Shown: in pieces, positions 1 through 10,977 of the stretch
Layout of the letters: each line of letters begins with the position of its first letter
How positions within the stretch are numbered: the first letter of the stretch is position 1
Source of the DNA: Karstenula rhodostoma CBS 690.94
Lineage: Eukaryota > Ascomycota > Dothideomycetes > Pleosporales > Didymosphaeriaceae
Assembly (NCBI GenBank): GCA_010093485.1
Contig: MU001506.1
Span: 310,001 to 374,000, forward strand
Length of the DNA: 64,000 bases
Direction of reading: 5' to 3'
Notes under the pieces: model-generated
Told to the model about the DNA's origin: nothing
The model's database searches: none
What the model saw: only the letters and a program-made list of their open reading frames with translations
Made by a program: the position numbers and the translations under genes

Positions 1-1833
1 GGGGGTTTCGTACAGCGACTTTACGAGGGCGGGCACTTGGTGGCCGAATGGCACGTGGGTGGTGCCTCCGCCTGGTCGTACGTAGATGGTGGAATGTTTC
101 TAGCAGCACGATTAGGCTCGTGGTTATGCAGGGTCTGCACCCCGGATTGGCAATGCATGAAGATTCCACATCTACGAAGCGCTTATCATGTGATGGAGGT
201 TACGGTGGTGCTTGACACTCACATGCCTGCACTTTGCCGACATCCGACTGACTACTCATTGAGGCGTGAGTAACATGGACATGACAAGCGTTGACCAAGT
301 GGCCCGTCACCAACTCATGTGTCTCGTGTTGGTGGTCGGAAAAGTGACGCTCTGAGTTAGATCCGAGACTCCCTTCCTAGATTCTTGGAACACCAATAGC
401 GACGTGTGCGTTGTAGTTTCTATTCGAGCTTGGGATACAACTTCCTGTCCTGGGAAGCTGATTCGAGGTGGTGAAAGATGAGACTTTGCTCATTTCCACC
501 TTCATCATCGGAAGCTCGATGGACGGATCAGCTTCGGGTTCACGCTCGGATTTTTGAGAGCTTTTTAGTAGAGTAAGGAAGTAGGAAGGCAGGGTACCAT
601 GGGCATCTGATCTTCGAGGTGTTGTCGCTCGTTTCCCCATGACGAGGCACATGGGCGGAAGTCGGAAGCTCGTGATGGATGAACCCGAAACAGAGGGTTC
701 ACGCGCGGGTTCTCGACCTTTTTAGTAAAGTAAGAAAATAGGATGGATGCAGCTCCTACGTGTCCATGATCTGGATCGCGAGCTGGCGGTGGAGGTGGAA
801 GTGGAAGTGGAAGTGGAAGTGGAAGAGGTGGTGGATCCGCGACGAACCAAAGTTTTACTGTTGCGCTGCCTGCCTGGATAGGGGTGCTACTTCTTCATCC
901 AGGTAGATCCAGCTGCAGATCATCGCCAACCGCGTTGTCCTCCCGCAGCGACGGCCGTGGCCTGGTATGCGTGGGTGAGGGTGAGGTATGGAGTGGGTGT
1001 CATACCAGCTAGAGTTGGAAGACTTATTTTACCTGTTTCTCTTTTTTCACTATATGAGGCCTTGATTTCGTGTTCTTTTTGGGTGATAGTCATCTATGTT
1101 TTCGTCCATCACTGTACGAGACACCACCTTTTTTTGTGGTTCGTGTCAACAATCACAGAATCATGGATTTGGGCATCGACGTGTCGCTGACGTCTGGGAC
1201 CGCGTCGAGGATGTAATCTGCCCCATCGTCGACGCCGGACTCGGTTCCTGTACCTCTTGAACGTGCGTCCCGCTGCTGCACATCGATCACGCTCTCGCCG
1301 GCCCAACCACCCGCCCACCACGGCATGGCATGGCACTTTTTTGTTTTTGGTAGCTCGCAGTAAGGAACACTCGAAGGCATGGAGAGCGTGGGTGAGCATG
1401 GGGCGAGAGTTGGGGTTTAAGGCTGCTTGAGCTGGGTACGCAGCGGTGGTGTGGAGGTTGAGGGAAGTGGGCGTGGAATGTCAAGTGATCATGGGTATCT
1501 AGGCCTATATGGGAAGTGTGTTCGGGGGCGACGATGGCAGTACGAGGGGGAAGTGGTGCACGAAAACGCACAGTGTGGAATACAATATCAACAGTGCAAT
1601 AGTCGGTCACCACCACTACTACGAAAAAGACGAAAAGCAAAGCACATTGCAAGCTGCGGGCTACACTACGAAGTGTGCTAGAACCATGCCTCGGACTGTC
1701 CACATAATTCTCCTCTTTAAAGCCATCCCCCAGAAGATCAGCGATCGCTCGCATTTGGTATTACCGCTCCAACGCCTGCAAATGCTCGTTCTATCCTGCC
1801 CTGCCCTGCCCCTTCATATGCATGTATGCTGTC
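1..1833. other. Gene-free left end
   Basis: I see no convincing coding region here: the open frames are short, overlap on both strands and have no recognisable motif. The stretch holds a GGAAGT-type purine microsatellite (about 790-830) and a diverged direct repeat, listed separately. The downstream neighbour (NACHT gene, minus strand) ends at 1834. Confidence 0.6.
505..760. repeat. Diverged direct repeat, two copies
   Basis: Two copies of roughly 90 bp (about 505-595 and 660-755) share the landmarks TCGGAAGCTCG, GGTTCACGC and CTTTTTAGTA followed by AGTAAG and a GGA-rich end, with several mismatches and small indels between them. The period is about 155 bp. No coding function is seen; it may be an old local duplication or a remnant of a mobile element. 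Confidence 0.45.
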
Positions 1834-4485
1834 CTACACCCACTCCGGCATATCCCGCGTGATCTTCGGACTCCCCAGCTTCAGCGAGCTCCGCGTATGA
1901 TACTCTAGCAAATTCGCCAGATCCGCATCAACCCTCTCATACGACTCCCTCAACCTGCCGCGCTTCCCCAGAAACGCGTCCAAGCCCCCAGCATACAGTC
2001 TCGTGCGCACATCCTTCGCGTACTCCATCGCATGGCGGAGGTCTTTCTTGTCGGCCGAGCGCGCCTTGATGGTCAGGAATTTTGTAAGGTTGAGCAGAAC
2101 GGCGATGTCGCCGAAGGAATTCACGGTGGCGCCGGGCGGGAAGTCCATGGCTGTGACGGGGGTCGCGGGATTGACGAGATGCTCGGCGAGTGTGGCGTTG
2201 ACCTCGTCGAGGTACGTCAGGCGCACGCGGTCGTCGTTGCTTTCCAAGCGCAGCGCGTACTCCATGCAGTCTGCGAGTGCGTCCCAGATGGCCAGCTTGC
2301 CGTCGCGGGGCTGGAGTGTCTTGAGCGTCCACAGGTGCGCGTTTGCCCAGTGCTCGTCTTCGACAAAGTTCTCGTAGTCTGTCGTTTTGGCGATGCGCGA
2401 TCGCATCTCGTAGGTGCGGAGGAAGTCGCGGATGCAGCGGTGTGCGTAGTTTACTTTGTAGTGGGCGAGGTCAGCGACTTCGACCGAGGTGCGCTGGGAG
2501 TCGGTGGGTAGGGCTTCGAAGATGGAGAGCAGGTTCTTGCACTTGAAGACGAGGATATTGCGCATGCGCTCTGAGCGGGTCAGGACTTCGCCGACGGTCA
2601 AGGGCCGTGTTTCTGCTTCGAGGGCGGTCCGCGTGTCGGTATGGACGGCGCTGGTGAGTGGGAGAAGAGAAGGGTAGCCGTGTGCATCGACGAGGCGGAA
2701 TAGTCGGGCTGCCTGCAAAAAGTGCTGAGGGTCGAGGTTATCGAACATGTATATAAGAAGCGCCTCGAGCTCCTGTGGCAGCGCGTTTACGCGCCATTTT
2801 ATCGTGGTCACGTCGTCTGTCTCCTTCGTGCTCTGGATTAGGAATTCGGTGGCCAGGGATGCCCACAAGAATACGCCATTTGCTTTTTCAATGAGCGTGT
2901 TTACGATCGCGCGTTCCTCAGTGCCGTCTGATTGCTCCGCCGGGATGTTGAACATAGTATCGTTCTGATCAAACGCGTACAGAACGTAGTCCTGGATGCC
3001 TCTCTTTGTCCATTTGTTAAGCTCCAAGCTGGGCCAGTCCTTGAATGTGGCCTGATAGATCACTGAGGGCCGGCTGGAGATGCAAATTTTGACATTTTCA
3101 CGGTTGGATGCACTAAGCAGGACAGTGAGAGCATTAGTCGGGTCATCGTCCAACTCATCCAGGCCGTCGATCATAAGCAGGAACTTTTTGGTCTTGTCGG
3201 AAAGGAGGAGGTCAAAGGCGGTACGCAGTTCAGAAAGGTTGAATGGGCGTATGCCGCCGCCATATGAAGAGAATTGCTTCCAGCGCTCGGCGAAGATCCG
3301 TTGGACTATGCTTGGATCCTCCTCTAGGGGTCCGAAAATCATGTCTTGCAAAGCTTCGTAGATGATTGTACGGAGTAAACCTATAGTGGTCTTCTGCAGG
3401 TCTGTGCCGCAATTCCAGAGGAAGAAGCCTGTCAGGATGCCTGGTGAGTGGCCTGACCACCGCTCCAAGAACGGGAACAGTTCTTCGTTGCGGAAGAGAT
3501 ATTTCATGAGCGTGCTTTTTCCGGAGCCTGGCTTTCCTGTCTCGCGAGTTAGCAGACGTTCACCTTTGTGATAAGATTAGGGCATACCTGTCAGCCAGAA
3601 CACGTTCTGGCCGTTGGAGTCACCTAACCAAACAGGGAAGCTCCCTTTGCCTTGCTGCTGCGAGTTCCAAATCCACTGGAAGCTCTCGTCGTTCGGCTTG
3701 CTGATGCTGTGGAGTCGGTCATCTTGCTCTGGAAAGTGAAGGTTCGCGAAAATCAGATCCCGAAAGCGCGCTTCGGTGTCGGCGAGTACCAAGTTGTCCA
3801 CGAGTTTGCAAAATTCCTCGGTGTGCTTCTTGTTTCTCGCCTTCCAATCGTTGGTCCTGATGGCTTCTACAGCCTCGTGCTGCCATGCTTGTTGGTGTAT
3901 GGTCTGTGTGTCCTCCAAATTCATCATGGACAGCCCTTTTTCAGGCGATTGGTCAATATAGGCCCTACACATCAATGAGTATAAACACTACTAAAGAAAT
4001 TTGTCGAAAGCCTCAACGCACTTCAGAGCGCGTAGAAGCGCCAGCTCAATCTCTCTCCTCTGCGTCTGCATCCTCTTCTTCTGAGTCGAGATCGCGCCTT
4101 TGGTCCATACAGTCATCAACGGCTCCCTCAGATTCGTCCATGTCGATTCGACTCCTTCACATTTCGATTGCGCTGACTCAAGCCCGTCAATCAATAGAAC
4201 TACGATTTCAGGTGTGAAGTCGCAGAGCCTCAACAGCAGCTGTGTCGCATCTTCGAGCTTTCCGGTCTTCTTTTCGTAGTAGGTTCTTCTCGATTTGTAC
4301 TCGTGAAGTGCTTCGGTTAGCCGATAGAGCTCGTGCGTTACCGCACGTAGCAGATGAGTGTTCTGGACGCCTGAGCCGACTCGCGGCTGGTAGACCTCGT
4401 GATCCTTGATTAATATCTTAGTCGCAAAATCGAGAAGCTGCAGGGCGCAAGCTGCTAACCCCACAGCGGGAAGAGCCTTCGGCAT
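1834..4485 (-). CDS. NACHT-domain STAND (NLR-like) protein
   Basis: Three-exon model, 847 aa: exon 1 4485-4022, exon 2 3964-3588, exon 3 3536-1834; introns of 57 and 51 bp keep the frame. The N-terminal ~150 residues (start MPKALPAVGLAACALQLLDF) resemble the helical N-terminal domain of fungal STAND proteins. Exon 2 carries the usual linker before a NACHT domain. The Walker A motif GKPGSGKST is read across intron 2, and Walker B is LLMIDGLDELDDDP. A HRCIRDFL motif marks the conserved region after the NACHT and winged-helix part. No WD40, ankyrin or TPR repeats follow, so the C-terminal sensor region is short or atypical. Family members act in self/non-self recognition and programmed cell death; the role here is inferred. 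The frame stays open upstream to an ATG at 4971, a possible but less likely start. Confidence 0.85.
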
Positions 4486-5780
4486 GGTGGGGAGTGATGA
4501 CAGTTGTTCATCGCGCGGCAGAGGGACTGCATAGGTGCTACCGGCGGCGTATTTGACAGGTCGGGGCGGAGTCCGCTTCGACCTCGCGAGCCATCGGGAG
4601 GGCCACATCCTAGTCACTTGGCGCGCATTTTCAAACACGACGGATGCCTGATGCAGTATAGTCAGCCTTGTCGTTTGGTGATCGAAATGTCCTCGTCCTG
4701 TATGCGTAGACGAAGCAATAGTTCCACTCCTCGCGTTTGTGATTTTCTCCAAGGCTGTCCCCAAATCCTGCAAATAGGGACGCGCTTCACGCGCGGCTTG
4801 TCGCAACGCTGTGCAATCGCGGTATCTCGTGAAACTTACAGTCGGAGTTGGGGTGCAATCGGAGCTGATAGAAGGATACGTGTCATCAGCAGCATGAGGG
4901 AAGGACGATGACCCAGTGCGACACCTGGAGGCGTCACAGTCGGCCAGGAAGGCCAAGTATCCGTTCTCCATCGGAACTGTACAAAGGTAGAGTCGCCGTA
5001 TCAGTAGCTTTCGAGGGAGGATCGTATGGTCGAAGTGGCACTTCAGTCTGCGTTTACAATTCGAAACCAAGGGACCTGGGGAAGGTGAGCAGCCAGACCG
5101 TGGTGAAAGGGTTGGAGCACAGCAAGAACATCACATCACACTACGCCACAAGGCATGCAGGCGGCCCATGCGATGCATTCATCACTGGGAACATAAAGAG
5201 CTAGTCGGTTCAAACTCGCTGTCGCATGATGCGGCAAACAAACATTGCGACCGCCATGATGGCTCACAACACTGCAAGCCTGCACATGGAGCGTAGGCTT
5301 GTAACATAGAGCCCCGAGACTGCTTGACAGGCCGAACCAGCTCGATGGACTGCCACTTAGGGCACCAAGGGAGAGTTTGCTGAACGCTGGTACCGAAGTC
5401 CAACATCCAGTATACACAATAGCGTAATGCAGCTGGCCTACAATATGAAAAAGTGTACACTGCGAGGGAGAAGTGTGCCCGCTGTGAAAGCCTTCCAAGA
5501 GCAGGGCAAGAGCGGAGGTTGTGCTGCCTGCCAGTGCCTTCCCAAAGCGTGGCCTCAGCTCTTCACTGGCCGTCAACAAGCGTCTGCCTCCCGCAACGTC
5601 CCCAGAGCCTACCTCACCTCCGCCCCGCGCCGCCTTGCAACGATTCCATGGTTACTCCCACGACGGCAGCACCCTTGTACCGCTTTCCCGCGCACGCCCT
5701 ATAGTCTCACGAACCCAGCACAGCAGCCACCAGGCGTGCACTCTTGTTCGTACGCACTACTCCTCTCTGCGTACGCGACC
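4486..5780. other. Intergenic region, no clear gene
   Basis: This lies between the divergently transcribed NACHT gene and the acidic-tailed gene, so it should hold both promoters. The frame of NACHT exon 1 stays open upstream to about 5070 and contains ATG at 4971. That extension has a strong GTAAGT donor-like site but no recognisable domain. I do not annotate a separate gene. Confidence 0.5.
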
Positions 5781-6635
5781 ATGCCGGAACTAATAGGGTT
5801 AGAAGGTGGCATCATGCCGGCGCCTGCGAGCAAGATCACCAAGGACACCATAACCGTGAAGGAAATCTCTGGGCAGACGTTCGGTCTCAAGTGCGACTCC
5901 AAGAAGCTCCTCGAGTCCAATTCAAAAATTTGGTTTTGGACGTAAGAGACCCTCCAACCTTTTCGGCAACAGCTGCACTTTACTGACAGCCCCAGGGGAT
6001 GTGACAACAAACATAAGCTCTTCGAGAAGCTCGCATGCGAATGGAACCTGTGCCCGCTCGTCAACGATCGCCTGAAGGAAGATATTTCTGGGCTGCTCGA
6101 CAAGTCCAATCGGATTGCAATGGTCTGCATCACCAACTTCTTCAATGAGGGTGGCGACTTTGTGTTCTGCGTCAAGGGCTACAAGAATCTCGTAAGCGAT
6201 TCCAAACCTGGGCTACAATCTTCCAGCGACAGTGCTAACGATGCGCTTCAGGCGAACTTCTTGAAACTCACCTTCAGCGGAAGGGCCTACGACGATGCAT
6301 GCTTCGCGACCCCGCTGCAGGTCTTCACGTTTAAGAAACTCATCGAGAGCCCGGGCTTGGACTGCCTGGCCCTTGAGTGCGTTGGCAAGACCGAGACGAA
6401 GGGCTTGAGGTGGCTATATCTGTACAAGTCAGCAGTCAATGCATGGGACAAGCTCGAATTCGATCAGAAGAAGCATGACGCTATCAAGGAGAAGTTGACA
6501 CGCCCGGGGCCAATGGTGGAAAAGCTATCGGACACGGAGGAGGTTAGCGATAGTGATACCGACACGGAGACCGATACCGATACCACGGATGAGGAGGATG
6601 AGGAGGACGAGGACGAGGACGAGGAGGGCGAGTAG
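5781..6635 (+). CDS. Conserved-looking unknown protein with acidic tail
   Basis: Three exons (5781-5941, 5996-6191, 6252-6635) joined by introns of 54 and 60 bp with good GTAAG donors and TACTGAC / TGCTAAC branch sites; 246 aa. I do not recognise the family. The globular part (about residues 10-200) is rich in Cys, Lys and Phe with no signal peptide or membrane helix. The last ~40 residues are almost only Asp, Glu, Ser and Thr, ending in EEDEEDEDEDEEGE, as in nuclear or chaperone-type acidic tails. The in-frame upstream ATG at 5427 probably lies in the leader. The gene model is well supported by frame; the function is unknown. Confidence 0.75.
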
Positions 6636-7440
6636 AAGAGCAACTCCGCTGAAGAGAAGCATGAGCACGACGGGTCAGAGGCTGGGGCTATGAAGCCAAT
6701 TCGCGTCACCCGAACATCACGTACATAGCAAGCATTCTGCACAATGCAACTCGAAAGTCATGGTCACAATCTTACCATGTTGAATGACCCTGGGCTATAT
6801 GATCAGAACCCCGGCGTGATTATGTGATGTTTCTGTTTCTATCCCCGCATGTGTGATGTGTAAGCGTACCGCGTTGACAAAAACGGGAACAATGCCGCCA
6901 AAGTTGCCCAAGCTTGTACTGCGCCAGACGTCAGACTGCGAGAGACTTATCAGATAGGTAGGACGCACTGTACAAAAGCAGGGTGGCCATCGTTGCCAGA
7001 CGTCATCCGGAAGGGCGATGCCGGTGCTTTCAGCCTCAACCTGGATGTTTTGCCAGCCATCTACAGGCCCCCCGTCCGCATCAGCAAATCAGCCACTACA
7101 TCCGGCTCCGCAATCACTCCAGAGCGCTCACATTCCGGCCACAAAGGACTATGGTTCGCTCCCAGCCACACACTTCTCCGTGCTTGGCCGTTGCTTGACA
7201 ATGCTTATCCTCCACTAGTCGGACCCTCGGCACGGCTTGGTTCGGGATCATCTCAGCTGTGCCTTGTTTTGGCCCTCTGCCCTCCACCCGTTCGCTTCTG
7301 CGCAGCCACCCGCTGTGGCTCTTCATGACACTGCGCCGCACCTGGGCAGCACCGGCACGATTGCGCGATTTTGTCGCAGTTCCAGCACAACATAGTCACA
7401 ACCAAACCCCTCCCGAAACTCCTCCGCTGCAGCGCGAACA
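6636..7440. other. Intergenic, no gene seen
   Basis: About 800 bp between two plus-strand genes. It should contain the terminator of the acidic-tailed gene and the promoter of the C2 gene. Short overlapping open frames on both strands look random. Confidence 0.5.
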
Positions 7441-9309
7441 ATGGCTGAGGGGAAGGATGTACCCCAGAGCGAGCCCGCGAATGGCGCCGCGCCCAACGGC
7501 AATGCGCCTGGGACGGCGGAGAACCACGACGAGAAGAACCCCCTGGAACCGTTGAAGCTGAAGACACGGACGGACTCGAGTAAGAAGGGGCCCGCCGGCG
7601 GATTCGACGATACGCCTCTTCCGCGCGCTCCGCCTGGCTACACTATCAAGATCACACTGCACCGCGCGAAAAACCTCCCCCTCGCCGACATCAACACGCT
7701 CTCCGCCGACCCCTACGTTATCGCCGAACTTCAGACCTCGCTGCCGACGCGCCACAAGGAAGACCCGCCGCTGCAACGGCGAACCGCAACGATCCGCCAG
7801 AAGACGGATCCCGAGTGGAACGCAGAATGGATAGTCGCAAACGTCCCTGCGTCAGGCTTCAGGCTGAAGTGCCGCATATATGACGAAGATCCAGCGGATC
7901 ACGACGACCGGCTGGGTAACGTCCACGTCGTGGTAGATTCGCTGAGCGAGAACTGGAGTGGCATACGCGAGCAGACCTATCCGATCAAGAAGCGCATGGC
8001 AAGCAAGAGGGCGTATCTGCTGCGCGCATTGGCTGTGTGCTTCAGGAAAGCCGAGCACATGCACGGCGAGATGGTTGTGAGCGTGGAAGTGCTTGGACGC
8101 ACCCAGGACGAGAACGGCGGCCGTACATACACCCTAGGACCGCAGTACTGGATACGTCATTATTCACCGCTACTGGGCCGCTTGCTAGGGCAGAAGGCGC
8201 CCGACGAGAAGGGCTCGAGCAGCGGAGCCTCGGAGAAGAACAAGAAGAAGCCAGAGCGCTACAACTTCCAAGCGAACCAGATGCAGCTGCGTGGCCCGAC
8301 CCCGGAAGCCATGTACCACCGCTATGTCGAGTTCAAGCCTTTCGTCAAGGCCATGTTCACTGCAAAAGGCTTCCGTGGCTTCATCCTCTCAAAAACACTG
8401 CACCACCAGCACACGCGCGTTTACAACTTCGATCGCGAGACTGCATTCGATTCTTTCCCAGAGCCCTGCAAGGAGTTCACCCAGAAGTTTCTCGAGCTCG
8501 TACACCACGACCAAGGAGGGCGCATCTTCACATACGTCCTCACGCTAGACGGCCTCTTCCGCTTCACCGAAACCGGCAAGGAGTTCGGCATCGACATGCT
8601 GTCCAAGCACACTATGCACTCTGACGTTGCAGCCTACATTGCCTTCTCGGGAGAATTCTTCATCCGGCGGCTTAAGAATCCGCATACAAAGCCTCCCGAG
8701 GAAGGCGGCCACAACTCGTCACATCCTCCCGACGAGATCTCTGGCGGTCCCCCCAGGAATCAGCCAGTCAAGGACCCCGCATACTACGAACTCATCATTG
8801 ACAACGACTCCGGAACCTACCGTCCCAACGCTCAGCTCCTTCCCCAGCTCCAAGCCTTCTTCGCGTCTAATTTCCCCGGTCTCCACGTCGTCACGCTGGA
8901 CTGCCAGGGCCAAGCCGAGAAGATGGACAAGATGAAGAAGGAGCAACGCGAGCGGAAGAAGGCCGAGGGCGACCGCATCGTCTACAAGCAGATCAGCAGG
9001 AGCAGTAGCATGAGCTCGAGCGACATCGAAGACCTGGACAGGCTCCAGGACGAGGGCAGTCACACGGAGCCGCACTTCAGGCACCAGATCCAGGGACTGG
9101 TGGCCGGCAAGGGCGATGCTATGAAGCAGCATGCAAGGGACTACAAACCTCGCAACAACCGCGAGGGCTGGAGAAGCGACGATCATCCAGCACGCCACGA
9201 CGATGCGGGCGCAGGTGCGTCGTCGCAGGCGGAGGGCGCGGGTTCTTCTAGGCAGGGAGAAAGCGCCGCCGCCACAGCCACGGGCCAGCAGGGTCCGTCG
9301 AATTCGTAA
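7441..9309 (+). CDS. C2-domain-containing protein
   Basis: Single exon, 622 aa. After a disordered N-terminus, residues ~65-190 form a C2-type domain: YTIKITLHRAKNLPLADINT, then SADPYVIAEL, then the TDPEWNAEW motif and a DEDPADHDDRLG loop with acidic residues that could bind calcium. C2 domains usually bind membranes or phospholipids. The middle (about 200-500) is a conserved-looking globular region without membrane helices, with a Lys/Glu-rich helix near 500-525 and a low-complexity Ser/Gly/Ala tail. Fungal relatives are mostly annotated only as C2 domain proteins, so the substrate and site are unknown; a peripheral membrane role is inferred. The start is the first ATG of a long frame preceded by a pyrimidine-rich leader. 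Confidence 0.85.
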   Translation: MAEGKDVPQSEPANGAAPNGNAPGTAENHDEKNPLEPLKLKTRTDSSKKGPAGGFDDTPLPRAPPGYTIKITLHRAKNLPLADINTLSADPYVIAELQTSLPTRHKEDPPLQRRTATIRQKTDPEWNAEWIVANVPASGFRLKCRIYDEDPADHDDRLGNVHVVVDSLSENWSGIREQTYPIKKRMASKRAYLLRALAVCFRKAEHMHGEMVVSVEVLGRTQDENGGRTYTLGPQYWIRHYSPLLGRLLGQKAPDEKGSSSGASEKNKKKPERYNFQANQMQLRGPTPEAMYHRYVEFKPFVKAMFTAKGFRGFILSKTLHHQHTRVYNFDRETAFDSFPEPCKEFTQKFLELVHHDQGGRIFTYVLTLDGLFRFTETGKEFGIDMLSKHTMHSDVAAYIAFSGEFFIRRLKNPHTKPPEEGGHNSSHPPDEISGGPPRNQPVKDPAYYELIIDNDSGTYRPNAQLLPQLQAFFASNFPGLHVVTLDCQGQAEKMDKMKKEQRERKKAEGDRIVYKQISRSSSMSSSDIEDLDRLQDEGSHTEPHFRHQIQGLVAGKGDAMKQHARDYKPRNNREGWRSDDHPARHDDAGAGASSQAEGAGSSRQGESAAATATGQQGPSNS

Positions 9310-9727
9310 ATGCTTCATTATTTTTTTCTTCTGTCTGTGTTTACATAGCGATGACTTTCTGTGTCTTCTGATATCTGGGGCTTTGACCCGCAGCTTTCGC
9401 TGGAGCTGGCGCGTCTTGTTAAGGGAAAGGGAGAGGGAAGGGAAGCTAAAGAACACACTGATAAGGATCGCTCACTACGAGATACCCGCATTTCCTATGT
9501 TCAAGTGTATAGGTGCGTTGCACGCACGCACTGTCTTATAGCAGGCCAGTCAGATTTTCGCAATTAGTCCATAGTAATAAAGTGAGTGAGTTTGAGTTCG
9601 AACTGTAAAAGCATTCCCCTGTCCCCGTCCTATCTCGCCAACCGCAAAGTCTCCCGTTGCGTCACCGTGTGAAGTGACCTTCTCTCCAAGCCCCTATCCT
9701 ACGCCCACGTCTCACTCCCTCGCACGT
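9310..9727. other. Convergent 3' region
   Basis: About 420 bp between the converging C2 gene and the SnoaL-like gene. It should hold both 3' UTRs. It has several T-rich stretches and an AATAAA-like site near 9576, and no coding sequence is seen. Confidence 0.45.
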
Positions 9728-10340
9728 TCAAAACTCACTCATCACCCGCTCATCCCCCACCCTCTTCGTAAACCCCACCTCCCGCCTCCGAATCCTCCAC
9801 ACCCCACTCGCCCCAGGAACGCCCTCACTGTCCCCCTCTTCCACCCCAAGCACATCCACATACCGCCCCCACGCCTGCAGCACCTCCCCCTCATGCGGCC
9901 CCTGCCCAAAATGACACCCCACAAACCACGTCGTCGCCACCGCGCTCTTCCCGTCGTCCGCGAAAACGAGCGACCCCGTCGTGAGCGAGTGGTGCGTGAG
10001 TATGGGACCGAGTCTACCACGCCGCGTTACCACGAGGACACCCCAAAAGGAGGTACGAAAAAAGAAAAGAGCGGGACGGGACGGGGGTGACGAACCGCTT
10101 CTCAATCGCCTCCGCCACGCCGTCTACGCCGCGCAGGCTGTGGTGGAAGGGATAATCCGCTTCTACGTCTTCTGCGAATACCTTTCCCCCATATGTTAGC
10201 TCGTCTGTCATGCAAGTCACACCGCGGACGTTTACTTTTTTCAGGAGTGGCCAGTTTTTCGTGTCCAGCGCTTCGCAGTAGCGCGCGAGTGTGTTTTGGA
10301 TCGCGAGCGCGTCGAGGGGGTTTACGGGCACAGGCGCCAT
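9728..10340 (-). CDS. SnoaL/NTF2-like protein
   Basis: Two exons (10340-10057 and 10013-9728) with a 43-bp GT-AG intron; 189 aa. The start MAPVPVNPLDALAIQNTLARYCEALDTKNWPLL is the typical first helices of the SnoaL-like / NTF2-like fold. Exon 2 (LGPILTHHSLTTGSLVFADD, then ATTWFVGCHFGQG) supplies the beta-sheet with conserved His. These cone-shaped small proteins act as cyclases, dehydratases or isomerases, or as non-catalytic ligand binders. The substrate cannot be told. The intron is short for this genome and its exact ends are tentative, because the junction falls in a region of weak similarity; the frame on either side is clear. Confidence 0.75.
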
Positions 10341-10977
10341 GGTGCACGTGGGTGAGTAAATATCGGTATGATTCCGGAGGACCTCGTATGCTGCGAGTGG
10401 TTTGTGGAGATAAACACGATGTTGGTTGGGGGTTGCACTTGGCTTGGGGTGGAGGGAGGGAGATGTCGGAGTCCGAGGCGGAACCCCGCAGTGGGTGAGG
10501 TCTGCGGCACGAGGAGCGCAGTGCAATTTGCGTCAATCATGCATCGAAATGGGATTGACGTACTGAGTTCACCGTGTATAAGCAAAGCAAGAATTGAAAT
10601 GTCAGTGATTCATTGGAGGGAACTATCGGCCGTCCATAAAGGAGACGCTATAGGTGTCGAAGCCGCAGCGAACCCACCACGCGACGACACCATACCCATG
10701 CGTAATCCCCATATTGATTCGGATCGACGCCATAGATTTCTCACCAGGGGTACTCGTCCATGCGCGCTATGCCTTAACCATGAAATTCGTGCACTCATTC
10801 ATAAACTCGCAGATTGGTATCGTGCATGTCCCAAGAAAGAGGGAAAGGAAGAAATGAGATCGTGGCTTGACGCCGGTCGTGAAGACAATCTAAGCGGACG
10901 CCCCGATGATCCATCTCGGAAGAGAATACGGAAAAAAGAGCAGAGAGCGCCGCTGGATGTACGTTCAGAAAGGTCGA
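10341..10977. other. Intergenic, no gene seen
   Basis: About 640 bp upstream of the SnoaL-like gene and downstream of the trehalose gene. A plus-strand open frame of about 200 codons (10368-10994) has no motif and runs antisense into the trehalose gene's last exon; I treat it as chance. Confidence 0.5.

Noticed and set aside
1..1833. Several short frames at the left end
   Set aside because: Length, overlap and composition are what random sequence gives; no splice-linked model was found.
8037..8624. Overlapping plus-strand frame inside the C2 gene
   Set aside because: Arg/His/Ala/Pro-rich shadow of a GC-rich coding exon.
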